Below, piece by piece: positions 1 through 8,464 of a DNA stretch of 64,000 nucleotides (position 1 is its first letter; the number at the start of each line of letters is the position of its first letter). Location of the stretch: the NCBI RefSeq assembly GCF_019049325.1, contig NZ_JAGMUO010000017.1, forward strand, positions 1-64,000, written 5' to 3'. The position numbers and the translations under genes were made by a program. Origin of the DNA: Streptomyces sp. AC512_CC834. Its GTDB lineage: Bacteria; Actinomycetota; Actinomycetes; Streptomycetales; Streptomycetaceae. Below the pieces are notes generated by a model, which was given only the letters and a program-made list of their open reading frames with translations, was not told where the DNA came from and ran no database searches.

Positions 1-104
1 CCGGGTCAGGCTGCCCTCAGCTTCGACCGCACTGCTGCGACAGCACGGCGGTGGTGGTCTTTCACCTCCACTCGAACAGCGAGCGCCTCACGGCGCACGC
101 ACTC

Positions 105-785
105 ATGTCCACAGGCGTGATCATCGCTTTGATCGTGATCGTGGCGGCCGTGCTCGTCGTCGCGGCCGTACTTGCCCTGCGCGCACGGGGCCCCCAGCAC
201 GGCGGAAGCCTGAAGCGGCGCTTCGGGCCCGAGTACGACCGGGCCGTGACCCGGCACGACGGCGACACCAAGGCCGCCGAGCGTGAACTGACCGAGCGTG
301 TGGAGCGGCACGGGGCGCTGCGCGAACGGCCGTTGGAAACCGCCGAGCGCGAGCGCTTCGAGGCCCGCTGGACCGCGGCCCAGGAGCGCTTCGTCGACTC
401 CCCGCGCGAGGCGGTCGGCGAGGCGGACCGGCTGCTCGCGGAACTCGCCGGTGCCCGGGGCTTCCCGGACGGCGGACAGTACGAGGAGCAGCTCACGGCG
501 CTGTCCGTGCACCACGCCCACCAGGTCGAGGGCTACCGGCGCGTGCACCGCGTGACGCACGCGCGCGTGGACGGTGTGCAGGACGGGGGCGCGGGCACGG
601 AGGAGATGCGCGCGTCCATGGTCGAGGCCCGCGCGCTGTTCGAGGCCCTCATGCGCCCGTCCCGGCACGACGGCACCCACCACGACGATGCCCGAAACCG
701 CCCCGGGACCGGCGGCAACGCACCGGCACCCGCCCGCGCGCACCGCACCTGGTCCTTCAACAAGCGCCAGCCGAAGGAGAGTTGA
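105..785 (+). CDS. Membrane-anchored conserved hypothetical protein
   Basis: I do not recognise a named family. The protein has 226 residues if started at the ATG at 105, which puts one strongly hydrophobic segment at residues 4-28 (VIIALIVIVAAVLVVAAVLAL) close to the N-terminus. This looks like a signal anchor with the rest outside the membrane or in the cytosol. The body is charged and helical, with a segment WTAAQERFVDSPREAVGEAD that recurs in altered form in the next gene. The C-terminal 50 residues are Pro/His/Gly-rich and probably disordered. The stop lies 5 bp before the start of the next gene, so the two are probably co-transcribed. An upstream GTG at 51 would add 18 residues before the membrane segment and is less likely. 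Function unknown. Confidence 0.75.
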   Translation: MSTGVIIALIVIVAAVLVVAAVLALRARGPQHGGSLKRRFGPEYDRAVTRHDGDTKAAERELTERVERHGALRERPLETAERERFEARWTAAQERFVDSPREAVGEADRLLAELAGARGFPDGGQYEEQLTALSVHHAHQVEGYRRVHRVTHARVDGVQDGGAGTEEMRASMVEARALFEALMRPSRHDGTHHDDARNRPGTGGNAPAPARAHRTWSFNKRQPKES

Positions 786-790
786 GGCAC

Positions 791-1228
791 ATGTCCGATG
801 TGACCCGGCAGGTCGGCGGCACCCCCGCCGAGCCGGACCGGCAGACACAGGCACAGGCACAGCCAACGGCGCACGCACAGCCAACGGCGCAGGCGCCGAC
901 ACCGACACCGGCGCCGACACCCGATGTCGTCGGCGGCGAGAGCGGGCTCCTCCCGCGCGACGAGTGGGACAAGCTCGGTCAGCGGCTGCACCACGCGGTG
1001 GCCGGATTCGTCGACGCGCCCCGCGCCTCCGTCGAGGAGGCCGACCGGGTCCTGGAGGAGATCACCGCCCGCTTCACGGACGCCGTGACGCACCGGCGTC
1101 GGACCCTGCGCACGTCCTGGCAGGACGTCCCCGAGGAGGACAGCGGCGCGCCGAGCACGGACACCGAACAACTCCGCCTGGCCCTGCGGGACTACCGCGA
1201 GCTGGCGGACCGCCTGATGCGTCTGTGA
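791..1228 (+). CDS. Conserved hypothetical protein, paralogous domain to upstream gene
   Basis: A 145-residue soluble protein. Residues 1-45 are a low-complexity Ala/Gln/Thr/Pro tail encoded by short repeats (cagacacaggcacaggcac type). The folded part begins at DEWDKLGQRLHHAVAGFVDA and contains a helix pair (FVDAPRASVEEADRVLEEIT) that resembles FVDSPREAVGEADRLLAELA of the upstream membrane protein, so the two genes probably share a domain by duplication. There is no signal peptide or membrane segment. The start at 791 is chosen because the TTG at 782 overlaps the previous stop region. Product function is unknown; the pairing of one anchored and one soluble copy suggests they work together. 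Confidence 0.7.
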   Translation: MSDVTRQVGGTPAEPDRQTQAQAQPTAHAQPTAQAPTPTPAPTPDVVGGESGLLPRDEWDKLGQRLHHAVAGFVDAPRASVEEADRVLEEITARFTDAVTHRRRTLRTSWQDVPEEDSGAPSTDTEQLRLALRDYRELADRLMRL

Positions 1229-1238
1229 ACGACAGGCG

Positions 1239-1646
1239 CTACCGCTCCGCCCGGCGCTCCCGCCATTGCCGTACGACCTCTTCGACGTCGTAGGGCTTCA
1301 GACCCAGCGGGGGGCCGGGCGGCGGCTTGAACATGACGTCGCGGATCTTGACGTTGATCTCCTCGACGATGCGGCGCACCACCCGCTCCGACGGTGCCTT
1401 CGCCGCCGCCTCCAGGGCGTCCTCCGCCTCCTTGCGCAGGGCCAGCGTGGGCGGCAGTACGGAGAAGCCCTCGCGGGCCATCTTCCGCTTGACCCACCAC
1501 AGTTCGTCGTAGGTGCTGTCGACCTCGCTGGGAAGGGGCTTGCCCGCACCGGGCAACTGGGCGAAGTCGCCGCGCGCGTCCGCGTCGCGAATTTGTTTGT
1601 CGACCCAGGACTCGAAGTCGACGCCGGGTGGCTTTCGCTCGGTCAT
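1239..1646 (-). CDS. DUF1992 family protein (DnaJ-C28-like domain)
   Basis: A 135-residue cytosolic protein. The opening ESWVDKQIRDADARGDF followed by LPGAGKPL and a W-V-K-R-K segment is the signature of the DUF1992 family, whose eukaryotic members are called DnaJ homolog subfamily C member 28. The whole protein is the domain; no J-domain is present. The biochemical role of the family is not established. The gene is convergent with the preceding gene, with 10 bp between stops, and is separated from the divergent FHA gene by about 115 bp. Length and sequence look intact. Confidence 0.88.
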   Translation of the reverse strand: MTERKPPGVDFESWVDKQIRDADARGDFAQLPGAGKPLPSEVDSTYDELWWVKRKMAREGFSVLPPTLALRKEAEDALEAAAKAPSERVVRRIVEEINVKIRDVMFKPPPGPPLGLKPYDVEEVVRQWRERRAER

Positions 1647-1761
1647 GACCCCATTGTGCCGGACACCGGACCACCGGTCGATCTATCATGCGGCGGCGAC
1701 AAGCCAACGACGGACGTGCCAAGCCAACGACGGACGTCTCGGGGACCTCGAAGGAGCGCAC

Positions 1762-2154
1762 GTGCTCGAACTCACCATGGCCACCGTCACCGCGGCGGAC
1801 GCGGGTGTCACGGCCGGTATGCAGATGGCCGACGCGCCCAGCGAGCCGGACGCGGTGTTGCGGGTGGGCCGGGACAAGTCCGTGTGCCGGCTGTCGACGC
1901 CGGACGACTGGCTGTTCGTCTCCCGGGCCCACCTGGAGTTCCGGTGCGGCCCCGACGGCACGTGGAGCCTGGCCTGGCTGCGCGGCTCCCAGCCGGACCC
2001 CTCCTGCGAGGTCCGGCTCACCGTCGGCGAGCACGCGCAGGCCCTGTCGTACGGCGGCACCGTGCCGCTGCCCAGGGGCAGTAGCGGCGAGGTCGTGGTC
2101 CAGGACCGCGCGGAGCCGCGCAGTGTCAACGTCGGCTTCTACCACGAGGTGTAG
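1762..2154 (+). CDS. FHA-domain-like protein
   Basis: A 130-residue protein with the landmarks of a forkhead-associated phosphothreonine-binding domain: LRVGRDKSVCRL (the GR of the first conserved loop), then SRAHLEFRC (the S-x-x-H motif), and a following beta-rich stretch. It probably binds phosphothreonine peptides made by Ser/Thr kinases, but no kinase or partner gene is adjacent. The GTG at 1762 is selected because it lies 7 bp after AAGGAG, a good ribosome-binding site. An in-frame open stretch extends upstream to 1513 but is antisense to the DUF1992 gene and is not credible. The single domain is unusually short for an FHA protein, so it may act as an adaptor. Confidence 0.75.
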   Translation: MLELTMATVTAADAGVTAGMQMADAPSEPDAVLRVGRDKSVCRLSTPDDWLFVSRAHLEFRCGPDGTWSLAWLRGSQPDPSCEVRLTVGEHAQALSYGGTVPLPRGSSGEVVVQDRAEPRSVNVGFYHEV

Positions 2155-2174
2155 GGCGGCCGGGGACCGGTCGT

Positions 2175-2858
2175 TCAGGCCAGTACGCGTGCCAGCGCGA
2201 ACCCGTCGTACCCCTTGCTGCCGACCGTCTGTACCGCGGTGCCGCTGAGCCGCGGGTGGCTGCCGATCATTTCGATGGCGGCGCGGGTGCCGCGTACGTC
2301 GGCGCCGGTGTCGTCGGCGTCGGCCACGCGGCCGTCGCGGACCACGTTGTCGATGACGATCAGGCTGCCGGTGCTGGTGAGTTTCAGGGCCCACTCGAGG
2401 TAGTGCGGGTTGTTGCCCTTGTCGGCGTCGATGAAGACCAGGTCGAAGGGCGGCGGGTTGTCGTCGGCGAGCTTCGGCAGCGACTCCAGGGCCGGGCCCA
2501 CGCGTACGTCGACGAGGGCGTCGAGGCCGGCGCGGGCGATGTTGCGGGTGGCGACCTCGGCGTGCCGGCCGCTGTACTCCAGCGTGACGAGGCGGCCGTC
2601 GGCGGGCAGGGCGCGGGCCAGCCAGATGGTGCTGTAGCCGCCGAGCGTGCCGATCTCCAGGATGGTGCGGGCGCCCTGGATCTGGGCGAGGAGCTGAAGG
2701 AGCTTGCCCTGGTTGGCGGCGACGTTCACCGGGGGCAGCCCGGCCGCGTCACTCTCCCTGCGGGCGGCTGCCAGGGCGTCGTCGTCGGGCGAGAGGTGGG
2801 TGGTGAAGTAGGCGTCGACGTCGTCCCAGAGCCGTGACTCGCTCATGCCGGTGTGCAC
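2175..2858 (-). CDS. Class I SAM-dependent O-methyltransferase
   Basis: A 227-residue enzyme of the caffeoyl-CoA/catechol O-methyltransferase type (Methyltransf_3). The SAM-binding loop is ILEIGTLGGYSTIWLA, the second acidic strand is VTLEYSGRH, and FDLVFIDADKGNNPHYLEWA is the strongly conserved metal-binding motif, with the first Asp of DAD and the later DN of VIDNVVRDG as ligands. The acceptor is not predictable; bacterial members methylate phenolic hydroxyls or small metabolites. The GTG at 2858 has GGAG 7 bp upstream; the ATG at 2846 is an alternative. The upstream region holds a perfect 12-bp tandem repeat and TTAG/CTAA-rich sequence that could be a regulated promoter. Confidence 0.88.
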   Translation of the reverse strand: MHTGMSESRLWDDVDAYFTTHLSPDDDALAAARRESDAAGLPPVNVAANQGKLLQLLAQIQGARTILEIGTLGGYSTIWLARALPADGRLVTLEYSGRHAEVATRNIARAGLDALVDVRVGPALESLPKLADDNPPPFDLVFIDADKGNNPHYLEWALKLTSTGSLIVIDNVVRDGRVADADDTGADVRGTRAAIEMIGSHPRLSGTAVQTVGSKGYDGFALARVLA

Positions 2859-2916
2859 CCTGTGTCTCCAGTCGGTCGGACCAGTCTAGTTAGCTCTTCT
2901 AAGTAGTTCCGCTAAC

Positions 2917-2940
2917 GAATATAGACGCGAATATAGACGC
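2917..2940. repeat. 12-bp perfect tandem repeat upstream of methyltransferase
   Basis: GAATATAGACGC occurs twice head to tail. Read on the minus strand each unit contains TATATT, a possible -10 element, so the duplication could create two overlapping promoters or two operator half-sites about 60-80 bp upstream of the O-methyltransferase start. Confidence 0.7.
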
Positions 2941-3014
2941 GGGACGCGGGCACCGCAGGGCATTTCAGAGACGTGTTCGGACCCCGGCGTCCGCCCCGGC
3001 CTCCGTCATGAAGG

Positions 3015-3039
3015 AGCCCGCGGCACTCGGCCGCGGGCT
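3015..3039. terminator. Hairpin, possible terminator or leader structure
   Basis: AGCCCGCGG and CCGCGGGCT form a perfect 9-bp stem with a 7-nt loop. No clear U-tract follows on either strand. Since neither neighbouring gene ends here, it may terminate a short antisense or leader transcript instead of an mRNA of a listed gene. Confidence 0.45.
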
Positions 3040-3415
3040 GAAAAGCGACCATGGGCGTTGATGCGCCGTTTACGCCCGGTATGCTTTTCGTTGCGTTGTG
3101 CACCAAAATGGCGTACACGCAGGGACATCCGCGCGCCGCGCGGCGTTTCCTCCCGCGTGACCTGTGATCCTTCTCGCTCCCACGGGAGGCGTCCGGAGCT
3201 CCCCCGCACTATCGTCGTCCGAACATGTTGTCCGAACAAACGGCCGGACGACTGAAGAAGAAACGGAACGAAATGCGGGCGGCCGTCAGGTTGAGCGGGG
3301 GTTGCCTGCGTCTCCTCCCGGGGGTGGTGCGAGCCTCGTAGGGTTCGCGAGGGCGACACACTGCGTACACGGGCACGGTACGTACGGTACGAACGGGGCG
3401 GGAGGCCGACGAGGC

Positions 3416-5578
3416 GTGGCGAATGCGGAGCACAGTGGGCGACCGGCGGAGACCTTCGGAGCGTCGGCCGCCGACGCGACCAGAGCACGACTGCGGGTCG
3501 CGCGCCTCGGCCTGTGGCTGGTCGCCGCCGTCCTCGCCGTCAGACAGGTGGCCGCGGTCCTCGGCACCCCGCGCGGGGAACGCCTGACGGACCTGGAGAC
3601 CTGGGTCGGCGAGCACGGCGTCCTGCACGTGGAGGGGTCCCTCTACGACTCCACGCAGTTCACCGGCACCCCCTTCGTCGGCCTCGTCCTCAAACCCTTC
3701 ACCCGCGCCGCCGAGCAGGCCCTCGGCTGGGGCTGGACCTTCGGCTCACTGCTGCTGGTCGTGGCCCTCGGCCTGGTCGCCGCCCGGGCCCTGCCCCAGC
3801 CGGTCGGACGCCGTACGGCGCTGCTGGCGGCGCCGGTCGCCATCAGCCTGCTGATGCTGTCCCTCCCGGTGCGCAACGCGTTCTGGCTCGGCCAGACCAG
3901 CATCATCCCCGTCCTCCTCGTCCTGCTCGGCTGCTTCGCCGTACGCGGGACGCACGGCGACCGCGTGGGCGGCGTGCTGATCGGCGTCGCCGCCGCGTTC
4001 CAGCCGACGGTCCTCCTCTTCGTCCCCCTGCTGTGGTTCACCGACCGCAGACGGGCCGCCCTGTCGACGGGGCTCACGTTCCTCGCCTGCACCGCCGTCG
4101 CCTGGGCGGCCATGGCGCAGGACTCGTACACGTACTGGGTCCACCACATGGCCGGCGTGGGCCTGGGCGGCGAGGCCGACGACCTCGCCAACCAGTCGCT
4201 GCACGGCGCCCTGCTCCGCCTCGGGCTCTCCGGCCCCCTGGAGATCGCCCTCTTCCTCCTGCTCGGCGCCGCAGTCGCCGTCCTCGCCCTGCGCCGCGCC
4301 GTGCGCTACGCCCGCGACGGCCAACTGCTGCTCGCGGTCGCCGTCACCGGCTGCGCGGCCGTGGTCGTGTCCCCGGCGACCTGGCAGCACCAGCTTCTGT
4401 GGGTGCTGCCCGCGGTCGTCGGCCGGGTCGGCAGGCGCGCCTCCGACCGGTACGTGTGGCCGGTTGCCGTCGTCCTGGTCATGACGCTGCCCGCGAAGAT
4501 GATGCTGCCGAACATGTCGGTCCTGTACCCGCTGCGGGACAACGTCGTCTTCCTCGCCGCGCTGGCCGCCGCCGTCGCCGTGCCCTTCCTGTCGCGCACG
4601 TCCCCGTACTTCGAGACACCGGTGCCGACGGCCTACGCGCCGCCGGTCCCGACCCGTTTCAAGCACGTCCCCCTGCTGCCGTTCCTGCGCCGGGTCCTGA
4701 CCCGCCCCAACCTCCTCCTGGAGCTGCTCCTCATCCGGGTCACCTACGCCGCCTACTCTCAGGTCCGCCTCGCGGCGACCGGCGGCAGCAACTCGGCGGG
4801 CCGGGCGCGCGCCGAGGAGCACGGGACGCAGATCCACGACATCGAGCGATTCCTGCACATCGACATCGAGCACGCGATCAACCACGCGGTGGTCGGGGTC
4901 GGCTGGCTGCGGGACTTCTTCGACTTCTACTACAAGTCGTTCCACTTCATCGTCCCGCTGACCATCCTCGGCGTCCTGTACTGGCGCCGCGCCGTCGACT
5001 ACCGCTGGGCCCGCGCCTCCCTGGGCTTCGCCACGCTGCTGGCCCTGGTCGGCTTCTGGCTCTACCCGCTGGCCCCGCCGCGGCTGATGCCGGGACTCGG
5101 GATCATCGACACCGTGCACGGCGTCCAGGACTTCACGAAGCCGGACTACGGCACGCTGACGCACCTCACCAACCAGTACGCGGCGATGCCGTCGCTGCAC
5201 TTCGGCTGGTCGCTGTGGTGCGGGCTGGTGATCGCGATCATCGCGCCGAGGGTGTGGATGAAGGTCCTGGGCCTGATGCACCCGCTCTTCACCGTCTCCG
5301 CGATCGTGGCGACCGGCAACCACTGGATCCTGGACGCGGTGGGCGGCGCGGCCGTGGTGGCCGCCGGCTTCGGCCTGACCTACCTGTTCCAGGGCCCGAG
5401 AGCCCGGACGGTCACGGCGGCGGCCGAGGCGGCCAACGCCGCCCAGGCCCCCGCGCCCGTCCAGGCCCCGGCCTCCGCGCAAGCTCCGGCCCGCTCCCCG
5501 GCCAAGGATGCCGCCCCCGCCGGCGAAGACCTCAGCAGCGATCTCCCGCATCCGGCGAAGGACCGTACCGGGAGCTGA
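3416..5578 (+). CDS. Bifunctional GT87-family glycosyltransferase / PAP2 phosphatase-like membrane protein
   Basis: About 720 residues. The N-terminal half (to about residue 370) is a polytopic GT87-type polyprenyl-phosphomannose-dependent mannosyltransferase-like domain, with an early extracytoplasmic acidic loop after the first membrane span. The C-terminal half is a PAP2/Aur1-Ipt1-like domain: MPSLHFGWSLWCG carries the conserved S-x-x-H and GNHWILDAVGGA carries the second histidine and aspartate of the phosphatase/phosphotransferase signature. The product probably transfers mannose from a lipid carrier and processes a lipid phosphate on the outer membrane face. The C-terminal 60 residues are an Ala/Pro tail. 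The GTG at 3416 is preferred (GGAGG at 3401); an ATG-like frame extends to 3164 but reads as leader. It overlaps the convergent next gene by 47 bp. Confidence 0.82.
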   Translation: MANAEHSGRPAETFGASAADATRARLRVARLGLWLVAAVLAVRQVAAVLGTPRGERLTDLETWVGEHGVLHVEGSLYDSTQFTGTPFVGLVLKPFTRAAEQALGWGWTFGSLLLVVALGLVAARALPQPVGRRTALLAAPVAISLLMLSLPVRNAFWLGQTSIIPVLLVLLGCFAVRGTHGDRVGGVLIGVAAAFQPTVLLFVPLLWFTDRRRAALSTGLTFLACTAVAWAAMAQDSYTYWVHHMAGVGLGGEADDLANQSLHGALLRLGLSGPLEIALFLLLGAAVAVLALRRAVRYARDGQLLLAVAVTGCAAVVVSPATWQHQLLWVLPAVVGRVGRRASDRYVWPVAVVLVMTLPAKMMLPNMSVLYPLRDNVVFLAALAAAVAVPFLSRTSPYFETPVPTAYAPPVPTRFKHVPLLPFLRRVLTRPNLLLELLLIRVTYAAYSQVRLAATGGSNSAGRARAEEHGTQIHDIERFLHIDIEHAINHAVVGVGWLRDFFDFYYKSFHFIVPLTILGVLYWRRAVDYRWARASLGFATLLALVGFWLYPLAPPRLMPGLGIIDTVHGVQDFTKPDYGTLTHLTNQYAAMPSLHFGWSLWCGLVIAIIAPRVWMKVLGLMHPLFTVSAIVATGNHWILDAVGGAAVVAAGFGLTYLFQGPRARTVTAAAEAANAAQAPAPVQAPASAQAPARSPAKDAAPAGEDLSSDLPHPAKDRTGS

Positions 5579-7232
5579 GCCGGTACTCACCGGGCGCCTC
5601 GACGGTCAGCCGGGTGAACTCGCCGTCCTGGGTGAGACACCCGCCGTCGCTGCGCAGCCACGGCGACCAGGCGATCCGTACGGTCACCGCCCCGGGCCGG
5701 TCCACGCGCAGCACCAGGTCGGCGCCGCTGGCCGTCACGACGGTGCCCGGCGCGGAGACCAGCGGTACGGCGTCCCGCACCCGGTAGACCTGCCAGTGCG
5801 GGTCCTGCCAGACGGGCTCCAGCCACTCGGGCCGCAGCTCCGCATCCCGTACGAGCGCGGCCTCGGCCTCGGCGGGGCCGTCCGGCTTGCCCAGCGGGGC
5901 GACGACGAAGCCGACCGCCCAGCGGTCCAGCCACGCCCGGTACGTCGCCGCGGAGAAGGTGCCGTCGTAGAAGAGGCGGGCGCGTTCCACGTCGAGCTGC
6001 CGGTTCCAGCCGCGTGCCATGTTGACGTGCGGGGCGAGTGCGGAGGCTTCGCGGTGATTGCGGGCGGGCACCACCTCCACCCGCGTGCGATCGGCGCCGA
6101 GCCCGTCCAGGGCACCCACCACACCGTCGGTCTCGGCGGCCCAGGCCGGCACGACGGTGGACACCTTCAGATCGTCGACGGTCTTCTTCCCCACCCACCC
6201 GGTGGAGTAGACGAGCCCGACGGCCAGCAGGCCCGACACCAGCCGCCGCGACCGGGCCGCGGTGAGCGCGGGAGGGGCGGTGAGCAGGGCGGCCAGCAGC
6301 ACGGCGGGCGCGAACAGCTCCGCGAACCGCTCGACGTTCGTGCCGACCGGCGAGGCGACGAGATACGTCAGCACGGTCCCGAGCGCGTAAACGGCCCCGC
6401 TCCACCGGGCGACCCGCCAGGTACGCGGGGCCAGCACGGTGATCGCGAGGCCGAGCACGACCGGCGGCCATATTCGGGCCGCCGGCATGGGCTGCTCCCC
6501 CGTGAAGGGGAAGAACAGCGTCGTCAGCCCGACGACGGCCGCCGGGGGTATGAGAAGCACGAGGGCGCGCCCCCAGTCCCGTACGAGCAGGAACGCGGCG
6601 CCCACGACCGCCAGGAACAGCCCGGCCACCGGCGAGGCCATCGTCGCCAGCGCCGCGTACCCGGCGGCGAGCCACAGCCGCCGCTCCCGCACCAGCGGCA
6701 CACAGGCGGCCAGCGCGAGGGCGACACCCAGCGCGAAGGTGGCCCGCCCCGAGGCGACGTCGCACCACAACGCGAGGGAGGCGAGCAGCGCGGGCCACAC
6801 GGGCCGACGCACCCCGCACCGCACGATCAGCACGGCCGCGAGCCAGGAGGCGGCGAGTCCGGACACGACCGTGACCGTGCGCACGCCGACCAGCGCCATC
6901 AAGTACGGCGAGATCACGCTGTAGTTGGCCGTGTGCATCCCGCCGTACCAGAACAACCCGTACGCCGAACCGCCGTGCCGCGACGCGAAGTCGGCCCACG
7001 CCTCCTGCGCGGCGAGGTCACCGCCGCCCGTGGCGAGAAATGCCCACCAGACCACATACAGCGGGATGGTGGGCAGCGTCGCGAGCAGCGGCACGCGATG
7101 CCGGTGCCCGAAGGCGCGCAGTGCGTCGCTCGCGCGTCTTTCCCGACGCCGTTCGGGCCGGGTGACGGTCAGTTCGGCAGGGGCCACGGTCGAGTTTCCG
7201 TTCGGCGTCGTCAAGGTGCACGGCAGGGACAC
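5532..7232 (-). CDS. Polytopic membrane protein, glycosyltransferase-like, with large C-terminal exoplasmic domain
   Basis: A 566-residue protein with about ten hydrophobic segments between residues 45 and 345, then a soluble domain of roughly 200 residues (from VDDLKVSTVVPAW onward) ending in a beta-rich segment that should lie outside the membrane. This layout fits GT-C type glycosyltransferases or polymer-export membrane proteins, but I see no diagnostic catalytic motif. It converges with and overlaps the GT87-PAP2 gene, which may point to a shared glycolipid or cell-wall glycan pathway. The GTG at 7232 has no visible ribosome-binding site; the in-frame GTG at 7187, preceded by GGAAA, is a reasonable alternative. 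Confidence 0.75.
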   Translation of the reverse strand: MSLPCTLTTPNGNSTVAPAELTVTRPERRRERRASDALRAFGHRHRVPLLATLPTIPLYVVWWAFLATGGGDLAAQEAWADFASRHGGSAYGLFWYGGMHTANYSVISPYLMALVGVRTVTVVSGLAASWLAAVLIVRCGVRRPVWPALLASLALWCDVASGRATFALGVALALAACVPLVRERRLWLAAGYAALATMASPVAGLFLAVVGAAFLLVRDWGRALVLLIPPAAVVGLTTLFFPFTGEQPMPAARIWPPVVLGLAITVLAPRTWRVARWSGAVYALGTVLTYLVASPVGTNVERFAELFAPAVLLAALLTAPPALTAARSRRLVSGLLAVGLVYSTGWVGKKTVDDLKVSTVVPAWAAETDGVVGALDGLGADRTRVEVVPARNHREASALAPHVNMARGWNRQLDVERARLFYDGTFSAATYRAWLDRWAVGFVVAPLGKPDGPAEAEAALVRDAELRPEWLEPVWQDPHWQVYRVRDAVPLVSAPGTVVTASGADLVLRVDRPGAVTVRIAWSPWLRSDGGCLTQDGEFTRLTVEAPGEYRLSSRYGPSPDAGDRC

Positions 7233-7280
7233 GTGCGAAGACGATAAATCGAACAGAAACGTTGACCGGGTCCGGTCAGA

Positions 7281-7562
7281 TCATTCCGGAGTGGTGGCGG
7301 CCCAGCCGACGAAGGCGGTGAAGGTGGCGGGGGTGAGGGTGAGGATCGGGCCCGCGGGGGTCTTGGAGTCGCGTACGGCGACGGTGGTGTGGCGGGCCAC
7401 CTCGGCGACCTCGACGCAGTCGCCGCCCTGGTCGCCGCTGTACGACGACTTGTGCCAGGCCAGCGGGCCGAGCGGTGCGCACTCCACGCACTCGCCGCCC
7501 TGGTCGCCGCTGTACCTGGACTTACGCCACTGGATCCTCGTCGGCATCGCCTTGCTCTCCAT
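7281..7562 (-). CDS. DUF397 protein with tandem DUF397 motif
   Basis: A 93-residue protein carrying the DUF397 signature twice: WRKSRYSGDQGGECVE and WHKSSYSGDQGGDCVEVA, followed by VAVRDSKTPAGPILTLTP, the usual C-terminal part of the domain. Most DUF397 proteins have one copy, so this is a partial internal duplication. In Streptomyces these small proteins are encoded next to HTH-DUF5753 regulators and are thought to act with them. The ATG at 7562 has GGAGGAA 5 bp upstream and lies inside the 3' end of the regulator (41-bp overlap), so the two are translationally coupled. Confidence 0.88.
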   Translation of the reverse strand: MESKAMPTRIQWRKSRYSGDQGGECVECAPLGPLAWHKSSYSGDQGGDCVEVAEVARHTTVAVRDSKTPAGPILTLTPATFTAFVGWAATTPE

Positions 7563-8370
7563 AGCGTTCCTCCATCACCCGGCGGATCAGCGCCGCCGAG
7601 TCCTTGAGGGAGAGCGCGGCGGCTCGGAGATGATCGTAACGGAGTGAACAGTCGTTGACGGTCTCCGGGTTGGCGGACGGATGCCCGGCGCCGTATCCCT
7701 CCGTGTAGACGATGGCCGGGTCCCTCGCGAAGCGATAGAGGTTGAATGAGCCTTGGAGGCCCGCGTGCGCTCCCACCGAGAACGGCAGTACCTGGACGTT
7801 GATGCGTGGATTGCCCTCGAAGGACAAAAGGTGGGCCAGTTGACCGCGCATCGTCTCTCGGTCGCCGATCTCCTGACACAGCGCGGCCTCGCTGAGGACC
7901 GCCCAGAAGACCGGTGGCGCCGTCTTCTCGAAGACGCGCTGGCGGGCGAGGCGTACGGCGGTGCGGTCGTCGAGGTCGGTTGGGTCGAGCGCGCTGAGTA
8001 CGGCCCGTACGTAGGAGTCGGTCTGGACGAGGCCATGGATCATGCGTGTCTGGAACGTACAGATCTCGACCGCGTGCGACTCCAACTCGGCCACCTGTTG
8101 GAACCAGGCCGGGAGCTGGCTGCGCATCACCAGGTCGACGAGCCGGGACAGCAGCCCGCCCGTGCCCAGCGCCGCGTCGACGCGCTCGCTGAACTCCGGC
8201 GTCGGCAGCTTCCTCGCGGTCTCGATCTGGCCCACCAGGGAGCCGGTGTAATTGACGATGTCGCCGAGCTGCCGTTGCGTGAGCCCGGCCGCCTCTCGGT
8301 GGCGGCGCAGCTCGAAACCGTAGTAGTCGAGCGGTGACGCGCCCGGGTCGAGGACGTTGATGTGGGTCAT
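7522..8370 (-). CDS. Helix-turn-helix regulator with DUF5753 domain (WhiJ-like)
   Basis: About 282 residues. The N-terminal XRE-type HTH spans residues 18-75 (FELRRHREAAGLTQRQLG, then TGSLVGQIETARKLPT). The rest is the DUF5753 effector domain, recognised by IPGLVQT-type sequence, here MIHGLVQTDSYVRAVL, and LPFSVGAHAGLQGSFNLYRF. Proteins of this architecture are developmental or antibiotic regulators of the WhiJ/AbaA-locus type in Streptomyces. The ATG at 8370 is chosen (purine-rich gagaggggg just upstream) over an upstream GTG at 8436. It is divergent from the ATPase gene at 8465 and coupled to the DUF397 gene, which forms the standard three-gene module. Confidence 0.9.
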   Translation of the reverse strand: MTHINVLDPGASPLDYYGFELRRHREAAGLTQRQLGDIVNYTGSLVGQIETARKLPTPEFSERVDAALGTGGLLSRLVDLVMRSQLPAWFQQVAELESHAVEICTFQTRMIHGLVQTDSYVRAVLSALDPTDLDDRTAVRLARQRVFEKTAPPVFWAVLSEAALCQEIGDRETMRGQLAHLLSFEGNPRINVQVLPFSVGAHAGLQGSFNLYRFARDPAIVYTEGYGAGHPSANPETVNDCSLRYDHLRAAALSLKDSAALIRRVMEERYGEQGDADEDPVA

Positions 8371-8464
8371 GCGGAGAGCCCCCTCTCGTACAACTCGGTC
8401 CACGGCGGGACCGGTTGTATCCGTTCGGTAGCCCACGGTAGTCGTCCGACGTCAGGCTCGTGCC

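Larger units (their letters stand above)
2859..3415. other. Intergenic region with promoter-like and hairpin elements
   Basis: This 557-bp stretch contains no convincing gene. Near the methyltransferase it is A+T-richer than the rest of the window, with GTTAGC and GCTAAC about 15 bp apart and a 12-bp tandem repeat at 2917-2940. A hairpin lies at 3015-3039. The right half (3050-3400) includes short runs such as the repeated gtacg near 3380 and must carry the promoter of the GT87-PAP2 gene. An open frame on the plus strand covers 3164-3415, but its composition is poor coding sequence and it is better read as leader. Confidence 0.5.

Noticed and set aside
2880..3060. tRNA or other small structured RNA before the GT87-PAP2 gene
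   Set aside because: Only one 9-bp hairpin is present; no cloverleaf, T-loop sequence or other RNA signature was found.
5587..6999. Very long Arg/Gly-rich open frame inside the GT-C-like gene
   Set aside because: It is a shadow frame of the minus-strand gene with extreme Arg/Ala content and no domains, which is common in high-G+C DNA.
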